A DNA stretch of 64,000 bases. It comes from Emticicia soli (GTDB taxonomy: Bacteria > Bacteroidota > Bacteroidia > Cytophagales > Spirosomataceae). A program made the translations under genes and the position numbers. The notes under the pieces were generated by a model, which searched no databases, was not told where the DNA came from, and saw only the letters and a program-made list of their open reading frames with translations. The stretch covers positions 62,001 through 126,000 of the forward strand of contig NZ_JBBEWC010000006.1 of assembly GCF_037860775.1 (NCBI RefSeq), given 5' to 3'. Positions 17,423-27,600 of this stretch are shown here, piece by piece; position 1 is the first letter of the stretch, and each line of letters opens with the position of its first letter.

Positions 17423-19723
17423 ATGCAAACCTCTCTGATTGATACCTGCAAAAAAACTATCGTTTGTTTAGCAATAAGCACAATGGCTGGTATTGGTATG
17501 AATGCCTGCAAATCGACAGAGAAAAAAGTCGACGATACTACCTATAAAGACGTACCATTCTGGCAGGAATACCACGAGGCGTACCCCATAAGCAGCAATG
17601 CCGAAGAAAATGATGTAAGAAGCATTACCGTTGACAAAGCCCAGAATGTATGGGCAGCTACGGCATCAGGTGTTTTTATGAAAAAGGCCAATGAATCAGG
17701 CTGGACGGCCATGCAAGACGAAGTCGACAAAGGCCCAGCTTTTGCCGTTGAAGTTGATACCGAAGGAAATGTTTGGCTAGGAACCTGGAATGGTATTTAT
17801 CGCTACCAAAACAGCCAGCTAGAAAAAATAGCAGGTGCCACAGCCCCTGTGTCGGCTATATGTGTAGCTAAAGAGGGCGTTTATGCATTAGGGCCGCATG
17901 GAATATGGCTGTTTGATGGCAAAGTATTCAACAAACCACAGGCGGGTAAAGAAGGCTATCATCAACTCCCTCGTTCTATCCGTGATGTTATTTCTGATAA
18001 TCAGGGCGGCCTCTGGATTGCCAGCGATGTAGGTTTATACCATACTTCGGCCAATGAAACCAAGTTCTTTCGTAATAGAGACAAAGTATCAAGCGGCTAT
18101 ATAAAAGGCATTGCGCTTGATAGTAACCAGAATCTCTGGGCTGGTGGCTTAGGCGGTGTAAGCATCATTCAGAACGATGTTAAACTAAAAGAAATCACAA
18201 CGCAACAGGGTTTGCCTTCTGTTTTTGTTACTTGTATTGACAATGCCCCTGACGGTACACTTTGGGTTGGTACCGAACAAGGTTTGGTTCGTTATAAGCC
18301 TCATGGTAGCAATGCCGACAGCACTTATTCAATGCTGTTCAGCCGTCGCTGGTTGCTTGATGACCACGTAAAAGATATTGCCTTTGATGCCAATGGCAAC
18401 GCATGGGTGGCTACTCCAAAAGGTATAAGCTCCATCAAAAAACGCCAGATGACGTTGGCTCAAAAGAATGATTATTTCATGGATGTACTCATGAAGCGCC
18501 ACATTCGTGAGCCTTGGATTGCCGGACAATGCCATTTACGCATTCCGGGCGATACCACTTCCTGGCAACCCGAAGACGACGATAATGATGGCGAATATAC
18601 CGGAAATTATCTGGCAATGGAGGCATTCAGATATGCCGCAACCAAAAACCCCGAAGCTAAAGAAAACGCCCGTAAAGCATTTGGTTTTCTGAAATTACTG
18701 CAAGAAGTAACCGATACTGAAGGATTTTTCGCCCGAACCATTGTGCCTTCGTCGTGGACTTCGGTGCATGATGGCAACCGTACTTTCAGCCCTCGACAAT
18801 TGGCTGATGAACTGGTGAAAGAACCACGTTTTAAACCTGTAGAAGAACGCTGGCATAAATCAAAAGACGGTAAATGGCTCTGGAAAGGCGATACCAGCAG
18901 CGACGAAATGTGTGGGCACATGTTTGGCTATTTCTTTTATTACGAACTCGTAGCCGACGAGGCCGAAAAAGCGATTATCAGAACCCATGTAGCACGCATT
19001 GTTGATTATCTGATTGCCCATAATTTCAATTTTGTGGATATTGATGGCAAGCCAACCCGTTGGTCGGTATGGTCGCCGGAGCAACTCAACCGTGACCCAG
19101 AATGGGCACCCGACCAATATCAGAACTCAATGGAAATGCTGGCATTTCTGAAATTTGCGCATTACATCACCAAAAATGACAAATATCAGCAGCATTATGA
19201 GCGATTGATTAAGGAAGAGCATTACCTCGATAACATGGCGCAAGTGCCGAACCAGAACAAGGCATGGTTTATCTATTTCGATACCATGTTACAGGCTTAT
19301 CTGTACCCTATTTTGTTGAAGTGCGAAACCGACCCCGAGCGACTGGCTTTTTACCAAAAACACCTGGATGAATGGTTTGAACGCCGCAAGGTCGACCACA
19401 ATCCGCTTATCAACTTTATTTATTGCTATGCAAGTGGCAAGAAAACAGAAGTAAATAACTCGGTTGAATTTCTGGTCGATACACCGCTTGATTTGGTAGA
19501 TTGGCACATTGACCACACCAAACGTGAAGATATTCAACTGGTGCGCAACATTGTGCTAGACGAGCTACAGGTATCAAAACTACCTCCGGCAATTATCCGA
19601 AAAACCGTGCGTTGGGATAAAAATCCATGGGATGCTCGAGGCGGCGACCCACAGGTGGAACGAGAACCCGTATTCTGGCTTTTGCCCTATTGGATGGGCC
19701 GATACACAAATATGATTCAATAA
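17423..19723 (+). CDS. Lipoprotein with N-terminal Reg_prop beta-propeller and C-terminal alpha-toroid-like domain (paralogue 1)
   Basis: 766 residues; a lipobox-like GMNAC ends at Cys29. Residues about 60-340 hold repeated blades such as VDTEGNVWLGTWNGIYRY and DNQGGLWIASDVGLYHT, typical of two-component-regulator propellers, but no kinase domain follows. From about residue 355 (RHIREPW) begins a helical domain with DDDNDGEYTGNYLAMEAFRYAA, a core SSDEMCGHMFGY, IDGKPTRWSVWSPEQLN and the ending VFWLLPYWMGRY. The same landmarks in the same order occur in the gene at 22303-24525. The helical part looks like an (alpha/alpha) toroid of glycosidase or lyase type, but I do not recognise a described family. 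It lies between the GH92 and deacetylase genes, so it probably acts on the same glycan. Confidence 0.85.
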   Translation: MQTSLIDTCKKTIVCLAISTMAGIGMNACKSTEKKVDDTTYKDVPFWQEYHEAYPISSNAEENDVRSITVDKAQNVWAATASGVFMKKANESGWTAMQDEVDKGPAFAVEVDTEGNVWLGTWNGIYRYQNSQLEKIAGATAPVSAICVAKEGVYALGPHGIWLFDGKVFNKPQAGKEGYHQLPRSIRDVISDNQGGLWIASDVGLYHTSANETKFFRNRDKVSSGYIKGIALDSNQNLWAGGLGGVSIIQNDVKLKEITTQQGLPSVFVTCIDNAPDGTLWVGTEQGLVRYKPHGSNADSTYSMLFSRRWLLDDHVKDIAFDANGNAWVATPKGISSIKKRQMTLAQKNDYFMDVLMKRHIREPWIAGQCHLRIPGDTTSWQPEDDDNDGEYTGNYLAMEAFRYAATKNPEAKENARKAFGFLKLLQEVTDTEGFFARTIVPSSWTSVHDGNRTFSPRQLADELVKEPRFKPVEERWHKSKDGKWLWKGDTSSDEMCGHMFGYFFYYELVADEAEKAIIRTHVARIVDYLIAHNFNFVDIDGKPTRWSVWSPEQLNRDPEWAPDQYQNSMEMLAFLKFAHYITKNDKYQQHYERLIKEEHYLDNMAQVPNQNKAWFIYFDTMLQAYLYPILLKCETDPERLAFYQKHLDEWFERRKVDHNPLINFIYCYASGKKTEVNNSVEFLVDTPLDLVDWHIDHTKREDIQLVRNIVLDELQVSKLPPAIIRKTVRWDKNPWDARGGDPQVEREPVFWLLPYWMGRYTNMIQ

Positions 19724-19737
19724 AACTATTATCAATA

Positions 19738-20799
19738 ATGAGAAAGCTAACATTCAAATTATTAGCAGCCCTTATGTTTGCAACAAGCGCTTTTGCAGAG
19801 GCACAGGAAACCTACGCCGAAAAATTGGGCTTCCCGAAAGGCAAAAAAGTAGTGATTTTTCATGTCGATGATTGTGGTATGTCCTATTCATCAAATCAAG
19901 GGGCTATCAAATCTATTGAGCAAGGCGTGGCTACTTCTTGCAGCATTATGATGCCCTGCCCTTGGGCGCCGAGTTTCATTAAAAACTATATTCAGAAGAA
20001 AAACCCAAACCTTGATGCAGGTCTGCACCTTACGCTTACATCAGAATGGAAAGACTACCGTTGGGCGCCGCTGGTTGGTTTTATGAATGCACCGGGCCTG
20101 GTCGACGAAGAAGCCTGTATGTGGCATACTGTAGAGCAGGTTGTTAAAAATGCATCAGCCGACGAGGTAGAAAAAGAAATCAGAGCGCAATTGGCCAGAG
20201 CGCAGAAAATAGGCTTACAACCTACCCACCTTGATTCTCACATGGGTACGCTCTTTGCGCATCAGCCATTTTTGGAGCGATATGTAAAAGTTGGCATCGA
20301 AAACGGCATTCCGGTGATGTTTCCGGGTGGTAACAACAAGCTTCTGATTGAGTGCCTGAATGCACCACTTGTAAAAAGTCTGAAAGCCAAAGGTCAATGG
20401 AAAGAAGGCATGAAACTACCTGAGCCAGCCATTGCCAAACAAGCCAAAGGTGTTGGAGAAATGCTTTGGAAAGGCGGACTACCTGTATTAGACGACCTAC
20501 ACACCATCAGTGGCGACTGGAAACCCGAAGGTACCGACGTATCACCAGAGGCATGGGGTAAATACAAAGCACAAAAATTCATCGAAACCCTCAATAATAT
20601 GCAGCCCGGCGTAGCCATGCTAATTGTGCATAGCAGCGACATAACCGATGCCTTTAAGCACATAAGCGGCTCGGGCGGCTCAAGATACGCTGATATGTTA
20701 TCAATGATGAGCCCCGAACTAAAAGCCTATATCGAAAAAGAAGGCATTATTCTAACCACTTTCCGTGAGTTGATGGAGAGACGTAAGAAGGTGAAGTGA
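19738..20799 (+). CDS. ChbG/HpnK (YdjC) family deacetylase, secreted
   Basis: 353 residues from ATG 19738, 14 bases after the preceding stop. A longer frame from 19627 would overlap that gene and hide the signal peptide (residues 1-20), so the later start is chosen. The YdjC-family metal site is visible: HVDDCGMS at 42-49, GLHLTL with His97, and PTHLDSHMG with His164 and His168; a late HSSD motif is also present. Characterised members remove N-acetyl groups from chitooligosaccharides. E. coli ChbG is cytoplasmic, so the signal peptide here is notable and suggests work on amino-sugar glycans in the periplasm. It follows the first propeller/toroid gene, and a repeat block separates it from the sialidase-like gene. 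Confidence 0.9.
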   Translation: MRKLTFKLLAALMFATSAFAEAQETYAEKLGFPKGKKVVIFHVDDCGMSYSSNQGAIKSIEQGVATSCSIMMPCPWAPSFIKNYIQKKNPNLDAGLHLTLTSEWKDYRWAPLVGFMNAPGLVDEEACMWHTVEQVVKNASADEVEKEIRAQLARAQKIGLQPTHLDSHMGTLFAHQPFLERYVKVGIENGIPVMFPGGNNKLLIECLNAPLVKSLKAKGQWKEGMKLPEPAIAKQAKGVGEMLWKGGLPVLDDLHTISGDWKPEGTDVSPEAWGKYKAQKFIETLNNMQPGVAMLIVHSSDITDAFKHISGSGGSRYADMLSMMSPELKAYIEKEGIILTTFRELMERRKKVK

Positions 20800-20821
20800 G
20801 AAGCCTTATCAGAGAATTTTA

Positions 20822-20985
20822 AATATATTATCCCTACAGGATATAATTTTCAAACAAGTGTAATTTCTTTCTACTGATATATCATCCCTACGGGATATTT
20901 GTAGCTCTAAGTCCTGTAAGGACGTTATATCGGTAGAAAATAAGTACCTAAAATAACTCTTGAGTCCCATCGGGACGGTATATTA
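20822..20985. repeat. Cluster of short hairpin repeats (TCCCTACGGGATAT family), copy 1
   Basis: Four small hairpins in alternating orientation: ATCCCTACAGGATATA, ATCCCTACGGGATATT, GTCCTGTAAGGAC and GTCCCATCGGGAC. They are joined by conserved flanks such as GATATATC and TATATCGGTAGAA. Bases 20876-20900 are identical to 33172-33196. This is a dispersed intergenic repeat family inside the glycan operon, between the deacetylase and sialidase-like genes. It could moderate read-through or RNA stability there. Confidence 0.8.
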
Positions 20986-21082
20986 AAATCTTATTTTGTA
21001 AACATATTGTCTTAATATTTATACTACTAAATTCAATAAAATCGGGCCAAACCTAGCCCAACAAACCACTAAACCCATATTA

Positions 21083-22264
21083 ATGAAAAAACTATATAGC
21101 ATTTGCTTACTCATTTTTGTAAACTTAGGTCAGGTTTTTGCCCAGAATACTGCTATACTTAACTCTATGCTTATTTTTCCGATGCAGGGAAAACACGTGC
21201 ATGGCAGTAGCATTGTGAGCCTACCCAATGGCGATTTCCTGTCGGTATGGTTTGAAGGCAGCGGCGAACGCACCGCCGACGATGTGAAGATAATGGGCGC
21301 TCGCTTGAAAAAAGGGACTAATACATGGTCGGCCCCGTTTCTAATGGCAGATACGCCACATATCCCCGACTGTAATCCTGTTTTGTTTCTTAACCAAGAC
21401 AACAAACTCTTTTTGGTCTGGATTGCCGTACAAGCCAATAAATGGGAGCAATCAATTTTAAGATTCAAAACATCAACCGATTATAACGGAAACGGTGCGC
21501 CAAACTGGAACTGGCAGGATAACATCTTGCTAAAACCAGGCGATGATTTTGCCAAAGAAGTAGCTGCCAAGTTCAAAGCCTTACCCGAAACCCACTTGGG
21601 CTGGGCGGGCTATGCCCCGCAGTATGATGATATGATTATCAGCGCCAGCACCGATGCCACCAAACGCAGCATCGGCTGGATGACCCGCATCAAACCCCTG
21701 TTATTCCCCGATGGACGCATTGTGTTACCGCTCTATTCTGATGGCTTCAATATGTCGATGATGGCTATTTCTGACGATAAGGGTACAAGCTGGCTTCCGA
21801 GCTTGCCTGTGGTTGGTCGTGGCCCTATTCAGCCTGCGGTTATCCAGAAGAAAAACGGCAATCTGCTGGCTTATATGCGTGATAGCGGCGATAGCCCAAC
21901 CCGTGTGCACGTTAGTGAATCGACCGATAAAGGCCAAAGCTGGTCGGCAACAACTAAAACCGAAATACCAAATACGGCCAGCGTTGAGCTATTGGTATTG
22001 AACGATGGCCGCTGGGCATTTCTGGGCAATGATATTTATGACGGTCGTTATCGCCTGAGCTTGAACCTGTCAGACGACGAAGGGAAAACATGGAAATGGA
22101 AAATCAGAATGGAAGACCACAGCTCTACAAGCAAAGCAGGTTTTTCGTATCCATCACTTATTCAGACCAAGGATGGCCTTTTACACCTGACCTACTCGTA
22201 TCATTTAGAGAAAGACAAAAAATCAATCAAATATGCCGTGGTCGACCCACAGAAAATCAAGTAA
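21083..22264 (+). CDS. BNR-repeat sialidase-like (neuraminidase-fold) protein, secreted
   Basis: 393 residues with a signal peptide (about 1-20, ending VFAQ). It has the six-bladed sialidase-type propeller of the BNR_2 family: an N-terminal HGSSIVSLPNGDFLSVWFEG and several Asp boxes (SDDKGTSW, STDKGQSW, SDDEGKTWKW). Homologues are usually annotated exo-alpha-sialidase, but many members of this branch act on other sugars, and the classic FRIP arginine motif is not evident. Sialidase activity is therefore only possible. It begins 283 bases after the deacetylase, beyond a repeat block, and precedes propeller/toroid paralogue 2 by 38 bases. An aldolase of the DapA/NanA family and a sodium symporter lie about 11 kb away. 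Confidence 0.85.
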   Translation: MKKLYSICLLIFVNLGQVFAQNTAILNSMLIFPMQGKHVHGSSIVSLPNGDFLSVWFEGSGERTADDVKIMGARLKKGTNTWSAPFLMADTPHIPDCNPVLFLNQDNKLFLVWIAVQANKWEQSILRFKTSTDYNGNGAPNWNWQDNILLKPGDDFAKEVAAKFKALPETHLGWAGYAPQYDDMIISASTDATKRSIGWMTRIKPLLFPDGRIVLPLYSDGFNMSMMAISDDKGTSWLPSLPVVGRGPIQPAVIQKKNGNLLAYMRDSGDSPTRVHVSESTDKGQSWSATTKTEIPNTASVELLVLNDGRWAFLGNDIYDGRYRLSLNLSDDEGKTWKWKIRMEDHSSTSKAGFSYPSLIQTKDGLLHLTYSYHLEKDKKSIKYAVVDPQKIK

Positions 22265-22302
22265 CTCATTACGCACACATTAATCAATTACCTTAAATAA
22301 TC

Positions 22303-24525
22303 ATGAAATTTTCTTCTTACATTTTCATTGGTTTAGCTTTTGTAGGTTTTGCCTCCTACGCTCAAAAAGTTACACCTAAAGGCCAACCCGTTTATCAGGA
22401 CAAACCTTTCTTGCAGGACTATAGCATCAAGTATTATATAAAATCGAATAATACCAAGCTCTTAAACGTAGCCAGCGACAGAAATGGCTCAATTAAAATC
22501 TTTTCTTCAGCAGGTTTATTGCATACCCACAACGGAGAGTTGATGTACCCCGGCACTTTAGAAGCCGATAAAACCTACCGCACCATTGGCGACAAAAAAA
22601 TAGCAGGTATAGGTAGCTATCAGAACCAGTTTGTGTTGCTTGATGATAAAACCGTATTGAGCAATGCTTGGGCAGGTAAGCTATTCACCAAACACGATTT
22701 AGCTGATGCCAAGCTGTTTGTAGGGGGTAAAGATTTTGCTTTTCTGGTATCAGACGGCAAAAGTCTGCAACTTACCAAAGACTCTAAAACTATCTGGAAA
22801 GGTAGCTTACCAAACGACAAAGTTGTTGCGCTTCGTTACCAGGCATCTACCGATACATTCTGGATTTTGGGTCAGAAATCACTTTCAACATTATCAGGTT
22901 CAACACTTACCAAGGTGTTTGATGGTGCTGATTTCACAGCATTCGACACCAACGGCAAAAAGATTATCATCGGTACTACCGATGGTATTATTACGCTTGA
23001 TGCCGCTACTAAGAAACAAATCGGTAGCAAAAACCAGAAATTGCCTGTAACTGAAATTACAGACGTAAAAGCCATTGGCGATAAATTCTGGTTTGGTACA
23101 AACAATGGTGCTTTTGCCTCACGCGCTGATGGCAAATTTGATTACTACAATGGTGAGCGTTGGCTACCGGGCAACACAGTAACCAACATTGCCGAAGGTC
23201 CTGAAAACTCTGTATTGGTATTAACTACCGAAGGTTTGGGGCAGATATGCTTCAAAAAAATGACTTTGCACGATAAAGCCGTGTTTTTCGACAAACAAGT
23301 GCGTAGCCGCCACATTCGTAATGGTTTCAATGCTGCATTGAGCCAAATGACAAAAGGTAACCTTAGCACAGGATTCTTGTCTGACTCTGACAACGACGGT
23401 TTATGGACATCGATGTATTTGGGTGGTGAGGTGTTCAGATATGCGGTAACAAAAGACCCTGAGGCACTTCAAAACTGCGTTGAGTCGCTTGATGCTATGG
23501 AACGTCTATTCACAGTTAATGGTATTCCGGGTTTCCCGTCACGTTCGTTCGAAAGAAAAGGATACATTGAGCAATTATCAGACCCTGAGCGTTGGCAACA
23601 TTCCTCAGACCCTGAGTGGGACTGGAAAGCAACCACAAGTAGCGATGAGGCCATCGGGCACATTTTTGCCTATGGTGCTATGGCTGAGTTGATACAAGAA
23701 CCAACGCTTAAAAAACGTGCAATTACGCTGATTGATACCCTGATGAGCCACATCATCAAAAACGATATGTACATGATAGATTACAACGGCAAACCTACAC
23801 AATGGGGCCGTTGGAATCCGGAATACGTAAATGCATTCCCGATAAATGTGGGCGATAGAAAACTGAACTCATCGAACATAGTAGCTATGCTTCAAACAGC
23901 CTACCATTTCACCAAGAAAGAGAAATACAAACAAAAGGCGTTTGAATTGATGAAAAAACATGGGTATTACGAAAACCTGATGCGCCCGATGAGTGTAATT
24001 GGTAAAGCACCAGAAGACGCCGACGAACACAGCAAACACATGTCAGACGGCTGGAATCACTCAGATGATGAAATGTATTTTGTAGGTTACTGGGGCTTGT
24101 ATCGTTATGCTTTTAATGATACGCTAAAAGCTGCTTACAAAAAAGCCATTATTGACCACTGGGAGGCTGAACGCCCAGAGAAAGAAGGTGCATGGAATAT
24201 TTTCACGGCAATTACAGGCACTAAAACCTTTGACCTGAACGAAGCAGCCTGGTATTTAAGAGAATATCCGCTTGATATGATTAACTGGAACATCACTAAC
24301 AGCCACCGTAAAGATATTGAGAAGATAGCGCCGAACTTCCGTAACCAAACAACGAAAGAAGTTTTACCGCCTGACGAAACGCCTATTCAACGCCACAACG
24401 GCAATACGTTCAGGCTTGACCGTAAGGGAGGCAACGGTACCTCAGAAGAGAGTGCAGGCGACATCTGGTTGTTACCTTATTGGCTAGGCCGATACCAAGG
24501 TATAATCAGCGCTCCGCAGAAATAA
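22303..24525 (+). CDS. Secreted propeller plus alpha-toroid-like protein (paralogue 2)
   Basis: 740 residues with a signal peptide ending near SYAQ. The N-terminal half (about 50-320) is a beta-propeller with degenerate blades (NGSIKIFSSAGLLHTHNG, GDKFWFGTNNGAFASRADG). The C-terminal half carries the landmarks of the gene at 17423-19723: RSRHIRNGF, DSDNDGLWTSMYLGGEVFRYAVTK, SSDEAIGHIFAYG, IDYNGKPTQWGRWNPEYVN, and DIWLLPYWLGRY at the end. Unlike paralogue 1 it lacks a lipobox, so one copy is probably membrane-anchored and one soluble. The DxDNDG block and the SSDE-x2-GH motif are candidate metal-binding or catalytic residues. A terminator 8 bases after the stop ends the operon. Confidence 0.85.
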   Translation: MKFSSYIFIGLAFVGFASYAQKVTPKGQPVYQDKPFLQDYSIKYYIKSNNTKLLNVASDRNGSIKIFSSAGLLHTHNGELMYPGTLEADKTYRTIGDKKIAGIGSYQNQFVLLDDKTVLSNAWAGKLFTKHDLADAKLFVGGKDFAFLVSDGKSLQLTKDSKTIWKGSLPNDKVVALRYQASTDTFWILGQKSLSTLSGSTLTKVFDGADFTAFDTNGKKIIIGTTDGIITLDAATKKQIGSKNQKLPVTEITDVKAIGDKFWFGTNNGAFASRADGKFDYYNGERWLPGNTVTNIAEGPENSVLVLTTEGLGQICFKKMTLHDKAVFFDKQVRSRHIRNGFNAALSQMTKGNLSTGFLSDSDNDGLWTSMYLGGEVFRYAVTKDPEALQNCVESLDAMERLFTVNGIPGFPSRSFERKGYIEQLSDPERWQHSSDPEWDWKATTSSDEAIGHIFAYGAMAELIQEPTLKKRAITLIDTLMSHIIKNDMYMIDYNGKPTQWGRWNPEYVNAFPINVGDRKLNSSNIVAMLQTAYHFTKKEKYKQKAFELMKKHGYYENLMRPMSVIGKAPEDADEHSKHMSDGWNHSDDEMYFVGYWGLYRYAFNDTLKAAYKKAIIDHWEAERPEKEGAWNIFTAITGTKTFDLNEAAWYLREYPLDMINWNITNSHRKDIEKIAPNFRNQTTKEVLPPDETPIQRHNGNTFRLDRKGGNGTSEESAGDIWLLPYWLGRYQGIISAPQK

Positions 24526-24533
24526 GCCAAATT

Positions 24534-24582
24534 AAAAACCTGATGAAATATCTGTGCCGAACGGGTATTTCGTCAGGTTTTT
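24534..24582 (+). terminator. Strong Rho-independent terminator of the glycan operon
   Basis: A 17-bp stem (24534-24550 with 24566-24582, one G-T wobble) around a 15-base loop. The right arm ends in GGTTTTTAGTTTTA. It starts 8 bases after the stop of the second propeller/toroid gene. Confidence 0.9.
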
Positions 24583-24616
24583 AGTTTTATTTTGCAGGAT
24601 AAAAAAACACTACTCA

Positions 24617-27600
24617 ATGAAAAGAATTCTACTATTTGTTTTGCTTTTGACTAATTATTGTGTGTTTGGGCAGGATTACCGTTGTAAAAGTGTGCTTTTA
24701 TCTGTTTCAGCTGATTTTCTAAATGAAAAGACACGCATCCAACACCTAGAAGACAGTACACAATTATCTTCAAATCTACGTTTGCTACCTTCAGACATAA
24801 CAGCATATGACACAATGCCGTTTATTTTCTGTCAAGGTTCTACTATGGAGCTAAGAGGATCTGTTGGTAATTCTTGGCTTTCTTTTCCTGGTGAGTATAC
24901 ATTCGAGTGGGAAGGCCCTAATAATTTGAAAGCAAGCGGCAACACACTTACTCTTAAGAATATCAATCAAAATACGATAGGAGAATATACGCTGAAAGCA
25001 AACATTAAAATGAATGGTTGCAGAGACACTATTTTGGTAGAAAAGTATCAAATTTTAGTAGCCACGCCAACGGTAAAGGTATCAGATAGAGAAACTTGTG
25101 AAGGGGGAAGTGTAAAACTAGAATCATCTAATAATAATGGTGGGTTTATTTATGATTCCTTCCAAAAAAGCAAAAATACCTACAATTGGACCGGGCCAAA
25201 CAATTTTAGTAGCAGAGAAGAGAGCCCTGTTCTTACAAACATTAAAGAATCAGGAGTTTATACTTTAAATATTACGTTTTCTGATTTTTGTGTAGGCTCA
25301 TACCAAGCAACTGCTAAGGTAAATATCAAAAAAGAAGCTTTAGTTAATGCGTCAGCAAGCTCTATATGCTTGAATGGGGAAGCTAGATTAAGTGCTTCTC
25401 CTTCATTATCAGGAGTAACTGGCAAATATACATGGAAAGGCCCGAATGGGTTTTCAAAAGAAGGTCAACAGGTTTTAATCAACAATATCAGTAAAAAAGA
25501 TATAGGTGCGTATAAAGTCATTGCTCAATTTGAAGGTGGTTGCACCAATATTGATTCATCTTCTGTTACTTTAAATATTCCGGCTCCCATCTATAACTTT
25601 ACTAAAATAGAAGAGCAATGTGAGGGAGAAACGATGACTTTTCCTCAAAAAAATTCTTGGAACCGTAATTATTTTGATGAGGGTACAAAAGCAATTTATT
25701 CATGGACAGGTCCTAAGGGATTCAAGAGCGATAAAGAAACCCCATCTATTTCCAATTTCGACAATAGTTTGGCGGGAGAATATAAACTTGAAATAACTTT
25801 TACAGGTGCTTGTGAGGCCAAATACAATAAAAGTTTTTTTATAAAAGCAGCTGATAAACTTAATCTCTTTCTCCATTTAACCTCAGCTAAAATCCCTTTA
25901 GGACAAAGTTTATCTATCTCACCATACGCCGTATGGTCGAATAAAAGTCAATATAGATACAGCTGGCAAGGGCCTGATAATTACTCAAGTAGTCGCCAAT
26001 CAATATACATAGAAAATTTCGATGAGAAAAAAGCCGGTAAATATACCCTAACATTAGATGCTCCGGGTTGTAAAGAAAAATCTGTGGTGAGTGCTGACCT
26101 CATTTTAGAATCAGCAATCGAGGTTCCACCATTAAAAGTGTATACCGATTCCACTCAGGAAAAATACTGTAAAGGCTCAACAGTCAGGCTTGTAGCTCAT
26201 GCTAATCCAACATCTTATACACCTGATTTAAGTTTCAATTGGACAGGACCTAATGGATTCAAATCTCATAAATCTGTTGCTTATGTCACAGATTTTGGAG
26301 AAAGTAAAAGCGGTATTTATACAATTACTGCTTCAAACCAGTATGGTAGCGCTACAAGTACTATTAATATTTCTCTTATAAAGACACCTCAAATCAGAAT
26401 TTCAGATACCTTAAAAATATGCGAAGGCGGATCAGGAAGTAGTAATTACGTTAGCTTTATTCCAAGTAGCTATTATACTCAAAGCGTAAATGGTATTTTT
26501 GCCCCTTCTAACATGAGCCAAACTTATGAATGGACTGGGCCGAATAATTTTAAATCTAATGGACAATATATCTCATTTAAAAATTTCAGGAAAAGCCAAG
26601 CAGGTGAATATGAATTAAAAGTTACTTTTTCAGGTGGTTGCGAAGGTGTTGTCAGTAAGAAACTTCAAGTTCTTGAAAGTCAACCTGAAATCAATTTCTC
26701 AGTCGATAAATTATGTAATGGTAATTTTCTTATTACGCCATCAGTTGCTAACCAAAGTTATCTAAACTCGCTATTAGAATATAAAATTTTTAATTCTGAA
26801 AAACAGGAGGTCCGTAATCCTATTCAGTCAGGAGCAAGCAATATATATACCGTTGAAGCCTATTTAACCGGGATATGCACAGCAAACAAACAAACGCAAA
26901 TAGACTTAAAAAATGCAAAGGAGTTCAGTATTAATATTCCAAAAACAGCCAATATTTGCGAAAGTAAAGGTCATATTTTATATCCTGATATAGTTGAGCC
27001 TTTTCATAATGAGATTATAGACAATACTTTTAAACAAACCTTTGTATCCCCTAATGTTTTCTATAGCTGGTCTGGACCTAATAATTTTACATTCCTAAGT
27101 TCTATACTTTACCTGTATCCTACGGAAAATAGCTCCATAACCCCAGGCATTTACAAACTAACCGCCACACTTAGCGGCGAATGCCAAGGAACCTACGAAG
27201 CTGAAACAGAAATAATTATAGACTCAGAAAGACCCAGAGTTGACTTTAATCTGGTTCAAAAAGACAATCTTATCATTCTGGAAAATACAACCTTGAGCGA
27301 TAATAGTTCAACTTTCTTCTGGGACTTTGGAAACGGCCAACATAGCGAGCTTTCAACACCCGATACAATTGCTTATACCAATCCCGGCACTTATACTATC
27401 AACTTAACAGCTAGCAATGCTTGTGGCACGGCTTCTAACTTCAGAAAAATAACCATCACCAAAGAAGAAGTTGAAGAAGAAAATCCAGAGGAAGAAGAAC
27501 CCGAAGAAGAAAACCAAATCCTAAGCAACGAAAAACCTACTGAGCTTTTAAGTTTCACCGTCTCGCCCAACCCATCAGCCGGAATGGTTGAAATCAGTAA

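Noticed and set aside
20822..20985. Possible CRISPR array in the hairpin cluster
   Set aside because: Units alternate in orientation, differ in length and are not separated by unique spacers of constant size; there are no cas genes in the window.
21083..22264. Firm naming of the BNR protein as NanH sialidase
   Set aside because: Asp boxes and propeller are clear, but the FRIP-type arginine motif was not found, so the substrate is left open.
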